Source: Betaproteobacteria bacterium
GTDB taxonomy: Bacteria > Pseudomonadota > Gammaproteobacteria > Burkholderiales > SG8-39
Direction: 5' to 3'
DNA: 5,570 nt
NCBI GenBank assembly: GCA_012274205.1
Contig: JAAOZY010000449.1
Span: 1-5,570 of the forward strand
Shown: positions 1-5,570 of the stretch, piece by piece
Position numbering within the stretch: the stretch's first letter is position 1
How the letters are laid out: every line of letters starts with the position of its first letter
The notes under the pieces: model-generated
Database searches by the model: none
Seen by the model: only the letters and a program-made list of their open reading frames with translations
What the model was told of the DNA's origin: nothing
Translations under genes and position numbers: made by a program

Positions 1-360
1 CACGGCTGGCCGCGGCCGGTGCGGGATGCCTGGCACATAGACGCCGAAGGGCGCCTGGACCTGCTGCCGCTGCTCGCCGCTCTGCAGCCGGGGGCCGGTG
101 CAGACCGGGCCGCGGCCCGTTTTCACGCGACGCTTGCGGCAGCGCTGGCTGCATGGGTGGAACATGCGGCGCACTCACGCGGCCTGCGCACGCCCGCCTG
201 GGGCGGCGGCTGTTTCCTCACTTCCCTATTGTCCCTCAGGCTGAGACAGAATCTGGAGCAGGCCGGCATCACCGTGCTTGCGCCGCTGCGCCTGTCGCCC
301 GGCGACGCTTCCATCGCGCTCGGGCAGGCCTGGGTCGCGCTGCAATCCCTGGAGCAATGA
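1..360 (+). CDS. hypF: Carbamoyltransferase HypF, C-terminal end (start outside window)
   Basis: The frame is open from base 1 to the TGA at 358-360, giving the last 119 residues of a protein that is normally about 750 residues long. HypF uses carbamoyl phosphate and ATP to make a carbamoyl adenylate and transfers the carbamoyl group to the C-terminal cysteine of HypE, the first step of cyanide ligand synthesis for [NiFe]-hydrogenases. The visible part is the end of the Kae1-like domain. A stretch reading LDLLPLLAAL is followed by a GGGCFL glycine loop and then PGDASIALGQAWVAL, which matches the usual HypF ending (PxxDGGLxLGQ). The aspartate of that last motif, a metal ligand in Kae1-like folds, is kept. 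The Asn that normally follows the glycine loop (GGVxxN) is Thr here, and the usual DGG is DAS. Identity is supported by hypC starting one base later. Confidence 0.88.
   Translation, partial: HGWPRPVRDAWHIDAEGRLDLLPLLAALQPGAGADRAAARFHATLAAALAAWVEHAAHSRGLRTPAWGGGCFLTSLLSLRLRQNLEQAGITVLAPLRLSPGDASIALGQAWVALQSLEQ
351..354 (+). promoter_or_regulatory. Ribosome binding site of hypC
   Basis: GGAG lies inside the last codons of hypF, seven bases before the hypC ATG. It supports the start at 362 and coupled translation from hypF. Confidence 0.6.
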
Positions 361-361
361 C

Positions 362-607
362 ATGTGCCTGGCGCTTCCGGTCAAGGTAGTCGAAATCGGC
401 GCAGGGCAGATGGCGCGCGTCGACCTGGACGGCGTCCGGAAGGAAATATCGCTGGCCCTGCTCGACGATGTGCGCGTCGGCGACTATGTGATCCTGCACG
501 TCGGCTACGCTTTGTCCAGGCTCGACCCCGAGGAGGCCGAAAAGACGCTGGCGCTGTTTGCCGAGCTGAAGGCGTCGCCCTCGCTGGAAAACCCGGCGGC
601 GCAGTGA
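362..607 (+). CDS. hypC: Hydrogenase maturation chaperone HypC/HybG family
   Basis: This 81-residue protein is a typical HypC. It begins MCLALPVKVVEI. Cys2 becomes the N-terminal residue after removal of Met and is essential for binding iron and the hydrogenase large subunit precursor. An OB-fold-like beta barrel follows, with the conserved HVGYAL segment; His46 corresponds to His51 of Escherichia coli HypC. HypC forms a complex with HypD on which the Fe(CN)2CO unit is assembled in the cytoplasm, and it then delivers this unit to the large subunit. The protein lacks the insert seen in the middle of E. coli HypC, which is common in the family. The start is fixed by the MC motif and by GGAG seven bases upstream. 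The gene starts one base after the hypF stop, and its TGA overlaps the hypD start codon. Confidence 0.97.
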   Translation: MCLALPVKVVEIGAGQMARVDLDGVRKEISLALLDDVRVGDYVILHVGYALSRLDPEEAEKTLALFAELKASPSLENPAAQ

Positions 608-1743
608 AGTACATAGACGAATTCCGCGACGGCGCGCTGGCGCAAACCCTGGCGGGCAAGATTGCCGCGGCGGCCGCGGACGGCCGCCGCTACAGCCTGA
701 TGGAATTCTGCGGCGGCCATACCCATGCCATATCGCGCTTCGGCCTCGCCGATCTGCTGCCCGAAAACGTGCGCATGGTGCACGGGCCCGGCTGCCCGGT
801 GTGCGTGCTGCCGATCGGACGCATCGACATGGCGATCGAACTGGCGCTGGAGCATGGCGTGATCCTCTGCACCTACGGCGACACCCTGCGCGTGCCCGCG
901 TCCGCGGGTTTGTCGCTGATGAAGGCCAGGGCCGGCGTGGGCGAACGGCGCGCCGACATCCGCATGGTGTACTCGACGCTGGACGCGCTGCAGATCGCGC
1001 GCGAGCAGCCGCAGCGCGAGGTCGTGTTTTTCGCCATCGGCTTCGAGACTACCACGCCGCCCACCGCGCTGGCGATCCAGCAGGCGCAGCGCGAGCAGCT
1101 GGCGAATTTCAGCGTGCTGTGCTGCCATGTGCTGACCCCGGCGGCGATCCGCAGCATCCTGGACTCGCCCGCAGCCGGTCAACCGGCTGCGCCATCCATC
1201 GACGGCATTGTCGGCCCGGCGCATGTGTCCACGGTGATCGGCACCCGTCCATACGAATTCGTTTCCACGCAATACCGCAAGCCGGTGGTGATCGCGGGCT
1301 TCGAGCCGCTGGACGTGATGCAGGCGATCCTGATGCTGCTGCGGCAGCTCAACGAAGGGCGCGCCGAGGTCGAGAACGAATTCGCGCGCGCGGTCAGTCG
1401 CGAGGGCAATCTCAAGGCGCAGCAGCGCATGGCGGAGGTGTTCGAGTTGCGTCCCGAATTCGAATGGCGCGGGCTTTCGCTGCTGGCCGATTCGGCGCTG
1501 CGGATCCGGCCGGAGTATGCGGGGTTCGATGCCGAGCGGCGCTTCCGGCTCGAATACCGCGCCGTTCCCGACAACAAGGCGTGCGAATGCGGCGCGATCC
1601 TGCGCGGGCTCAAGCGGCCGCAGGACTGCAGGATTTTCGGCAGCGTGTGCACCCCGCAGAATCCGGTCGGCGCGTGCATGGTCAGCAGTGAAGGCGCCTG
1701 CGCGGCACATTACAGCTACGGGCGCTACCGGGACAAAGACTGA
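604..1743 (+). CDS. hypD: Hydrogenase maturation protein HypD (Fe-S scaffold)
   Basis: The 379-residue product has the usual HypD length. HypD carries a [4Fe-4S] cluster and, with HypC, holds the iron while CN and CO ligands are added. The family motifs appear in order: CGGHTH with Cys36, GPGCPVC with Cys64 and Cys67 (a redox-active thiol pair), FAIGFETTTP near 143-152, GPAHVSTVIG near 204-213, and AGFEPLDVMQAI near 231-242. The C-terminal region has six cysteines (327, 329, 342, 349, 358, 366) in the conserved spacing, four of which ligate the cluster. The start is GTG at 604, overlapping the hypC stop as GTGA. Only weak Shine-Dalgarno sequence precedes it, so translation is probably coupled to hypC. 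The same frame is open further upstream to about 364, but that stretch is the out-of-frame image of hypC. The stop overlaps the hypE start. Confidence 0.97.
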   Translation: MKYIDEFRDGALAQTLAGKIAAAAADGRRYSLMEFCGGHTHAISRFGLADLLPENVRMVHGPGCPVCVLPIGRIDMAIELALEHGVILCTYGDTLRVPASAGLSLMKARAGVGERRADIRMVYSTLDALQIAREQPQREVVFFAIGFETTTPPTALAIQQAQREQLANFSVLCCHVLTPAAIRSILDSPAAGQPAAPSIDGIVGPAHVSTVIGTRPYEFVSTQYRKPVVIAGFEPLDVMQAILMLLRQLNEGRAEVENEFARAVSREGNLKAQQRMAEVFELRPEFEWRGLSLLADSALRIRPEYAGFDAERRFRLEYRAVPDNKACECGAILRGLKRPQDCRIFGSVCTPQNPVGACMVSSEGACAAHYSYGRYRDKD

Positions 1744-2807
1744 TGGCGGCTGCGAAAAGAGTACATGCGCCTGCGCTGGATTTGCAGCACGGCAAGGTGG
1801 ACATGAGCCACGGCTCCGGCGGGCGCGCCATGGTGCAGCTGGTCGCCGAGCTGTTCGCGCGGCACCTGGGCAACGCCTACCTGGGGCAGGGGAACGACGG
1901 CGCGGTGCTGCCGGCGCCGCTGCTCGCGGGCAGGCCGGGCCGGCTGGTGATGTCCACCGACAGCCACGTGGTGTCGCCGCTGTTCTTTCCCGGCGGCGAC
2001 ATCGGCAGCCTCGCGGTGAACGGCACGGTGAACGATGTCGCGATGATGGGCGCCACGCCCTTGTACCTGAGCGCCGCATTCATACTGGAGGAGGGCTTTG
2101 CGCTGGCCGAGCTGGCGCGCATCGTGGCGTCCATGGCGCAGGCCGCGCGCACGGCGGGCGTGCCGGTGGTGTCGGGCGACACCAAGGTAGTCGAGCGCGG
2201 CAAGGGCGACGGCGTGTTTATCAGCACCACCGGCGTGGGCGTGCTGCCGCAGGGCATCGACATCGGCGGCAGCCGCGCGCGGCCGGGCGATGCGGTGCTG
2301 GTCTCGGGCAGCATGGGCGACCATGGCGTGGCGGTCATGAGCAGGCGCGAAAACCTTTCCTTCGAGGCGCCGATCGAATCCGATACCGCCGCGCTGAACG
2401 GCCTGGTCGCCGCCATGCTTGCCACCGGTGCCGATATTCGCTGTTTGCGCGACCCCACGCGCGGCGGCCTGGCGGCGACGCTCAACGAAATCGCGGCGCA
2501 GTCGGGTGTCGGCATGATGCTGCGCGAGCCCGCGATTCCGGTGAAGCCAGTGGTTGCCGCGGCGTGCGAACTGCTCGGCCTGGATCCGCTCAATGTTGCC
2601 AACGAGGGCAAGCTGATCGCCGTTTGTGCGGCTGCCGACGCGGCGCGCCTGCTTGCGGCAATGCAGGCGCATCCGCTCGCGCGCGATGCGGCGCTGGTCG
2701 GCGAGGTGATCGCCGATACGCATCAATTCGTGCAGCTCAGCACTGCGCTTGGCGGCCGGCGCATCGTCGACTGGCTCGCGGGCGATCAGCTGCCGCGCAT
2801 CTGCTGA
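1743..2807 (+). CDS. hypE: Carbamoyl dehydratase HypE
   Basis: The 354-residue protein belongs to the PurM/AIR synthase-like ATPases. HypE accepts a carbamoyl group from HypF on its C-terminal cysteine, dehydrates it with ATP to a thiocyanate, and gives the cyanide to iron held by HypC-HypD. The diagnostic ending PRIC is intact (Cys354). Other family motifs are SHGSGGRAM at 22-30, FFPGGDIGSLAVNGTVNDVA at 81-100, SGDTKVVERG at 144-153, SGSMGDHG at 188-195, RDPTRGGLAA at 236-245, and NVANEGKL at 284-291. The ATG at 1743 overlaps the hypD TGA as TGATG. A second in-frame ATG at 1803 (Met21) is preceded by AAGG five bases upstream and would give 334 residues. The longer form is preferred because the segment LDLQHGKVDM resembles the N-terminus of related betaproteobacterial HypE. 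Confidence 0.96.
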   Translation: MAAAKRVHAPALDLQHGKVDMSHGSGGRAMVQLVAELFARHLGNAYLGQGNDGAVLPAPLLAGRPGRLVMSTDSHVVSPLFFPGGDIGSLAVNGTVNDVAMMGATPLYLSAAFILEEGFALAELARIVASMAQAARTAGVPVVSGDTKVVERGKGDGVFISTTGVGVLPQGIDIGGSRARPGDAVLVSGSMGDHGVAVMSRRENLSFEAPIESDTAALNGLVAAMLATGADIRCLRDPTRGGLAATLNEIAAQSGVGMMLREPAIPVKPVVAAACELLGLDPLNVANEGKLIAVCAAADAARLLAAMQAHPLARDAALVGEVIADTHQFVQLSTALGGRRIVDWLAGDQLPRIC

Positions 2808-2831
2808 GGGCGCGCGGCGCGAAAATGCCGG

Positions 2832-3422
2832 CTAGCGGGCCAGGGCCTCGGCGACGAAATCGATGCGGTCCTGCCCCCAGAACATGTCCTCGCCGACGAA
2901 GAATGTGGGCGCGCCGAACACGCCGCGCGCCGCCGCCTGCTCGGTGTCCGCCTTGAGCCTGTCCTTCACCGCCGGGTCGCCGACCAGCGCTTGGAACGCG
3001 GCCGGGTCGAAGCCGGTCGCGCTCAGCACCGCGGCGAGCTCCTGCAAATTGCCCAGATTGCGCCCCTGCTCCCACATCGCGCTGAATATCGCCTCGGTGT
3101 AGCGCGCGAAGTCGAGGCCGCGCAGCTGCATGCCGGCGGCGCCGCGCATGAGCGTGAGCGTATTGATCGGAAAATGCGGATTGCGCCGGAACGGCGCCGC
3201 ATAACGCGCCGCCCAGCGCTCGAGGTCCTGCTGCAGCCACTTGCCCTTGGCCGGAATTTCGACGGGGCTGTGATTGCCGGTGGCCTTGAACACGCCGCCG
3301 AGCAGCATCGGCCGCCACGCAATCTGCGCGCCGCTCGCCGCCGCGATCGCGGGCAGCGCCTTGTAGGCGAGGTAGGAATAGGGGCTGCCGAAATCGAAAT
3401 AGAACTCGACCGTCTTTGCCAT
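2832..3422 (-). CDS. 2-hydroxychromene-2-carboxylate isomerase-like, DsbA family protein
   Basis: The 196-residue product has a thioredoxin fold with a helical insert, as in the DsbA-like group that includes 2-hydroxychromene-2-carboxylate (HCCA) isomerase and kappa-class glutathione transferases. HCCA isomerase converts its substrate to trans-o-hydroxybenzylidenepyruvate with glutathione in naphthalene breakdown. The N-terminal strand and active-site loop read FYFDFGSPYSYLA at 7-19; the CxxC of true DsbA is replaced by SPYS, and Ser13 is the likely glutathione-contacting residue. WRPMLLGGVF at 37-46 and GVFGAPTFFVGEDMFWGQDR at 167-186, with the cis-Pro of the thioredoxin fold (Pro172), also fit the family. 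The true substrate is unknown because close relatives occur outside naphthalene pathways. There is no signal peptide, so it should be cytoplasmic. It lies 23 bases after the SDR gene on the same strand and converges on hypE. Confidence 0.85.
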   Translation of the reverse strand: MAKTVEFYFDFGSPYSYLAYKALPAIAAASGAQIAWRPMLLGGVFKATGNHSPVEIPAKGKWLQQDLERWAARYAAPFRRNPHFPINTLTLMRGAAGMQLRGLDFARYTEAIFSAMWEQGRNLGNLQELAAVLSATGFDPAAFQALVGDPAVKDRLKADTEQAAARGVFGAPTFFVGEDMFWGQDRIDFVAEALAR

Positions 3423-3431
3423 GGCAATGCT

Positions 3432-3437
3432 TCCTCC
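3432..3437 (-). promoter_or_regulatory. Ribosome binding site of the isomerase-like gene
   Basis: GGAGGA on the minus strand lies nine bases before the ATG at 3422 and falls in the 23-base gap after the SDR stop. It decides the start against the open frame further upstream. Confidence 0.7.
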
Positions 3438-3445
3438 GGGGACTG

Positions 3446-4174
3446 CTACCAGGTTTCGATCCACGGGCGCAAATCCATCTCGTGCGTCCAGGCGTTGCGC
3501 GGCTGCCGGTGCAATTGCCAATAGCTCTCGGCGATGGCGTCCGGATCGACGATGCCGTCGCGTTCCTTGAGGGCGTAGCGCTGCGGAAAATTCTCGCGGA
3601 TGAACTCGGTGTCGATGGCGGCGTCGATGATGATCTGCGCCACGTGTATGCCCTTGGGGCCGAGTTCGCGCGCCATGCTCTGCGCCAGCGCGCGCAGTCC
3701 GTGCTTGGCGCCGGCGAAGGCGGCAAAGCCGCTGCTGCCGCGCATGCTCGCCGTGGCCCCGGTGAAAAAGATCGAACCCCGTTCCCTGAGCAACATCACC
3801 CGGGCGGCTTCGCGCCCGACGAGAAAGCCGGCGAAGCAGCCCATCTCCCACACTTTCTGATACACCCGCGCGCTGGTTTCGGTGATGGGGAAGCGCACGT
3901 TGGCGCCGATGTTGAATACCACGACTTCGATCGGCGCAACCTCCTGCTCGATCTGCGCAAACAGCTGCGCCACCGCGTCTTCCTTGCGCGCGTCGGAGCC
4001 GAAGGCGCGGGCTTTGCCGCCCTCGGCCTCGATCCGCGCCACCAGCGGCGCGAGTTTGTCCGCGTGCCTGCGGGTGACGCAGGCGATATAGCCTTCGCGT
4101 GCGAAGCGCCGCGCGATTGCGCCGCCGCTTGCGTCGCCGGCGCCGACCACCAGAATTGCTTTTTCTGCGCTCAT
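3446..4174 (-). CDS. SDR-family protein lacking the catalytic Tyr
   Basis: The 242-residue protein has the short-chain dehydrogenase/reductase Rossmann fold. The nucleotide-binding loop is VGAGDASGGAIARRFA at 10-25, a GxxxAxG variant of TGxxxGxG. TRR at 34-36 after the second strand suggests NADP(H). FNIGAN at 87-92 stands for the usual NNAG. The active-site helix is FAAFAGAKHGLRALAQSMAR near 150-169. Lys157 is present, but the Tyr of YxxxK is Phe153, the Ser expected about 13 residues earlier is Ala140, and the tetrad Asn is not evident. The rest of the fold is well kept (LGPKGIHVAQ at 171-180, then IDAAIDTEFI), so this looks like a distinct SDR subfamily and not a decaying gene. Substrate and activity are unknown. 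The start is set by GGAGGT six bases upstream. It probably shares a transcript with the isomerase-like gene. Confidence 0.85.
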   Translation of the reverse strand: MSAEKAILVVGAGDASGGAIARRFAREGYIACVTRRHADKLAPLVARIEAEGGKARAFGSDARKEDAVAQLFAQIEQEVAPIEVVVFNIGANVRFPITETSARVYQKVWEMGCFAGFLVGREAARVMLLRERGSIFFTGATASMRGSSGFAAFAGAKHGLRALAQSMARELGPKGIHVAQIIIDAAIDTEFIRENFPQRYALKERDGIVDPDAIAESYWQLHRQPRNAWTHEMDLRPWIETW

Positions 4175-4180
4175 GCCCAA

Positions 4181-4186
4181 ACCTCC
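4181..4186 (-). promoter_or_regulatory. Ribosome binding site of the SDR gene
   Basis: GGAGGT on the minus strand lies six bases before the ATG at 4174. It is close to the ideal anti-16S match and fixes the SDR start. Confidence 0.75.
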
Positions 4187-4231
4187 GTTTGCTTGATGGT
4201 TCCCGCCGGCAAGGGCAGGTTCGCGCTTCAG

Positions 4232-4290
4232 GCTGCCGCCTCCGCAACGCCGTTGCGGTTCAGACAGAGCCACTGTCGGCGTCCGGCAGC
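4232..4290. repeat. Nested inverted repeats, potential three-way junction A
   Basis: Outer arms GCTGCCG (4232-4238) and CGGCAGC (4284-4290) are exact reverse complements. Between them lie two further hairpins: CCGCAAC (4242-4248) with GTTGCGG (4252-4258), three-base loop, and GACAG (4263-4267) with CTGTC (4273-4277), five-base loop. The three stems form a compact branched fold on either strand. Function is unknown; the pairing is seen directly, the fold is inferred. Confidence 0.6.
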
Positions 4291-4300
4291 AATCGCGGCC

Positions 4301-4373
4301 GGTCGCATCCCCGCGTGGCGGGGCGGCCGATGAGGTGGAGCAGGGGCCCCATCTACAGGATGGGGATGCGACC
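4301..4373. repeat. 12-bp perfect inverted repeat, potential three-way junction B
   Basis: GGTCGCATCCCC (4301-4312) and GGGGATGCGACC (4362-4373) are perfect reverse complements. An alternative fold keeps only the outer eight pairs (4301-4308 with 4366-4373) and places two hairpins directly against them: CCCCGC/GCGGGG (4309-4314 with 4318-4323) and CCCCAT/ATGGGG (4347-4352 with 4360-4365). This leaves a 23-base linker at 4324-4346. The arrangement echoes junction A. Confidence 0.6.
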
Positions 4374-4382
4374 CGAATTCGG
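4373..4382. repeat. 10-base perfect palindrome
   Basis: CCGAATTCGG is self-complementary. It sits exactly between junction B and the next hairpin, sharing one base with the end of junction B. It could be a dimeric protein site or a symmetry point of the element. Confidence 0.4.
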
Positions 4383-4419
4383 ACGCATGGGGCCGTCGGC
4401 CGCCCACGGCCGCCTGCGT
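4383..4419. repeat. Long imperfect hairpin
   Basis: The arms 4383-4396 and 4406-4419 pair at 12 of 14 positions around a nine-base loop (ACGCA and GGCCGT pair with ACGGCC and TGCGT). A smaller hairpin follows, CCCCG (4428-4432) with CGGGG (4441-4445). There is no T-run, so it is not a classical intrinsic terminator in either direction. Confidence 0.5.
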
Positions 4420-4481
4420 GGTCAGATCCCCGGCTTGCGTCGGGGCCCCTCTTCCACCCTTCGGCGGCCCCTGCTCCCTGC

Positions 4482-5570
4482 TCATGCCGCCGCGGCAGCC
4501 AGGCGGGGCTGCGCTTCGCGTATCGGCAGGTTGACCAGTGCGGCGGCAGCCGCGAGGGCGATGTCCGCATACCACATCCAGTCGTAATTGCCGCTCGCCG
4601 CGACCGCCAGCCCGCCGAGCCATGCGCCGAAGAAGCCGCCGATCTGGTGCGACAGCAGCGTCAGCCCGAACAGGGTGGCGAGATAGCGCGTGCCGAACAG
4701 CTTGCCCACCAGGCCTGCGGTCGGGGGCACGGTCGCCAGCCAGCTCAAACCGAGCACGCCTGCAAACACGTAGAAGGTGAGCGCGGTGTGCGGCACCATC
4801 AGGTAGAAGCTGATCGCAATGGCGCGTATGCCATAGACCCAGAACAGCAGGTACTTCATGCGGTAGGTTTGCGCCAGCCAGCCGACGCTGAGGCTGCCGG
4901 CGATGTTGGCGAGGCCGATGATCGCGAGCGAAGCCGCGGAGACCGAGGCCGGCAGCCCGCACAGGGCCACCTCGCCCGGCAGGTGAGTCACGAGAAAAGC
5001 GATGTGAAAGCCGCAGGTGAAAAATCCAGCGTGCAGGCACAGATAGCTGCGGTCCTTGAACGCGATCAGCGTCTGCTCCGACAGGCTGATGCCGCCGGTG
5101 TGCACCGTCGGCGCACCGCTGTGCTTGTCGCGCAGCGGCAGCGCCAGCGGAATGGTGAGCAGGGCGGAGGCGGCGAGCGACAGCAGCGCGGTGATCCAGC
5201 CGAATGCGCTGATCAGGGCCTGCGCCAGCGGCGCGAACACGAACTGGCCGAAAGATCCGCCGGCATTGATGAAGCCCGAGGCGAAGGCGCGGCGCTCGAC
5301 CGGCAGGCGCTGCGCCGCCGCCCCGATGAGGATGGAGAAGCTGCCGCCGCCCGCGCCGGCGGCGGACACGACGCCGAGGAAAAAAATCAGCCCGAGGCTG
5401 GAGTGCATGAACGGGGTCACCGCCAGCCCCAGCGCGAGCATGACGGCGCCGAAGGCGATGATCCTCACCGAGCCGGCCCGGTCGGCAAGCGCGCCGAATA
5501 TCGGCTGCGCCGCGCCCCAGACGAACTGACCTACCGCGAGCGCAAAGCTGATGGTGACGATGCCCAGGCC
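4482..5570 (-). CDS. MFS transporter (start beyond right edge)
   Basis: The frame is open from the right edge to the TGA at 4482-4484, giving 362 residues without the N-terminus. A GTG at 5466-5468 lies in frame but inside the conserved loop, so it is not the start. Visible are about 11 of the 12 expected membrane segments. The loop after TM2 carries the MFS signature GALADRAG (26-33 of the visible part), followed by a glycine-rich TM4 (SAAGAGGGSFSILIG, 69-83). A hydrophilic central loop at about 148-178 separates the halves. The second half includes FFTCGFHIAFLVTHLP (183-198) and FGTRYLATLFGLTLLSHQIG (292-311). These resemble the OFA/monocarboxylate-type MFS group, so a small organic acid substrate is plausible but unproven. 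The protein ends in an alanine-rich tail. It is an inner-membrane protein, upstream of and in line with the SDR and isomerase-like genes. Confidence 0.87.
   Translation of the reverse strand, partial: GLGIVTISFALAVGQFVWGAAQPIFGALADRAGSVRIIAFGAVMLALGLAVTPFMHSSLGLIFFLGVVSAAGAGGGSFSILIGAAAQRLPVERRAFASGFINAGGSFGQFVFAPLAQALISAFGWITALLSLAASALLTIPLALPLRDKHSGAPTVHTGGISLSEQTLIAFKDRSYLCLHAGFFTCGFHIAFLVTHLPGEVALCGLPASVSAASLAIIGLANIAGSLSVGWLAQTYRMKYLLFWVYGIRAIAISFYLMVPHTALTFYVFAGVLGLSWLATVPPTAGLVGKLFGTRYLATLFGLTLLSHQIGGFFGAWLGGLAVAASGNYDWMWYADIALAAAAALVNLPIREAQPRLAAAAA

Larger units (their letters stand above)
4334..4476. repeat. Long-range inverted repeat with two competing right arms
   Basis: The arm at 4334-4350 pairs with 4442-4458 at 15 of 17 positions. 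Part of the same arm, GAGCAGGGGCC at 4338-4348, pairs perfectly with GGCCCCTGCTC at 4466-4476. The two pairings exclude each other, and both engage the linker of junction B. Confidence 0.45.
4175..4481. other. Non-coding gap rich in inverted repeats, between MFS and SDR genes
   Basis: The 307 bases between two genes on the same strand hold no convincing gene. Almost the whole stretch from 4232 to 4476 is built from inverted repeats, listed separately. Only the 57 bases nearest the SDR start look like plain leader. No clear sigma-70 promoter was found, and none of the hairpins is followed by a T-run on either strand. The segment may be transcribed from the MFS gene as part of one minus-strand mRNA. 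Confidence 0.7.

Noticed and set aside
505..2079. Long open minus-strand frame across hypD and hypE.
   Set aside because: It is Arg/Ala-rich, has no domain, and mirrors two certain genes; long antisense frames are expected at this GC content.
2808..2831. Possible bidirectional terminator between the convergent hypE and isomerase-like genes.
   Set aside because: Only a very short GC-rich inverted repeat (CGCGC G GCGCG, 2811 on) and a four-base A-run are present; there is no stable stem followed by a T-run in either direction.
1517..2956. Long plus-strand frame overlapping hypE in another register.
   Set aside because: The product is low-complexity Arg/Gly/Ala sequence and hypE is unambiguous in its own frame.
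4190..4240. Sigma-70 promoter for the SDR gene on the minus strand.
   Set aside because: A TTGCCG is present but no acceptable -10 box lies 16-18 bases downstream.
4175..4481. CRISPR array or tRNA gene in the repeat-rich gap.
   Set aside because: The repeats are inverted and irregular, with no regularly spaced direct repeats; no tRNA T-arm or acceptor pattern was recognised in the branched folds.
4228..4481. Insertion sequence or degraded transposase.
   Set aside because: No transposase motif in any frame, no clear terminal repeats with a target-site duplication; a non-autonomous element remains possible and is covered in the findings.

Overview
The window is GC-rich bacterial chromosome, gene-dense, with short overlaps between genes. 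The Hyp protein sequences, such as the HypE N-terminus reading LDLQHGKVDMSHGSGG, look betaproteobacterial (Burkholderiales, Rhodocyclales or Nitrosomonadales type). That assignment rests on recalled family resemblance, not on a search.

Positions 1-2807 (+ strand) hold the end of a hydrogenase maturation operon in the order hypF (C-terminal end only), hypC, hypD, hypE. hypF and hypC are one base apart. hypC and hypD share a GTGA overlap, and hypD and hypE share a TGATG overlap. Together the products build the Fe(CN)2CO group of [NiFe]-hydrogenases. HypF makes a carbamoyl adenylate and passes the carbamoyl group to the C-terminal cysteine of HypE. HypE dehydrates it to thiocyanate, and the HypC-HypD complex receives the cyanide on iron. 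All expected key residues of HypC, HypD and HypE are visible; the HypF end has unusual substitutions. The genes for the hydrogenase itself, hypA and hypB are not in the window.

Positions 2832-5570 (- strand) run convergently to the hyp operon, with only 24 bases between the two. Read in their own direction they are: an MFS transporter (its start lies beyond the right edge), a 307-base non-coding gap, an SDR-like protein that lacks most of the catalytic tetrad, and a DsbA-fold 2-hydroxychromene-2-carboxylate isomerase-like protein. The last two have strong Shine-Dalgarno sites and are 23 bases apart, so they are probably co-transcribed. A role in uptake and turnover of a small organic, perhaps aromatic, acid is plausible but not shown.

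The most unusual part is the gap at 4175-4481. It carries a dense set of perfect inverted repeats that can fold into two consecutive three-way junctions, a 10-base palindrome, a long imperfect hairpin and competing long-range pairings. It could be a structured RNA leader, a small palindromic mobile element, or an eroded element. The rest of the window is ordinary.
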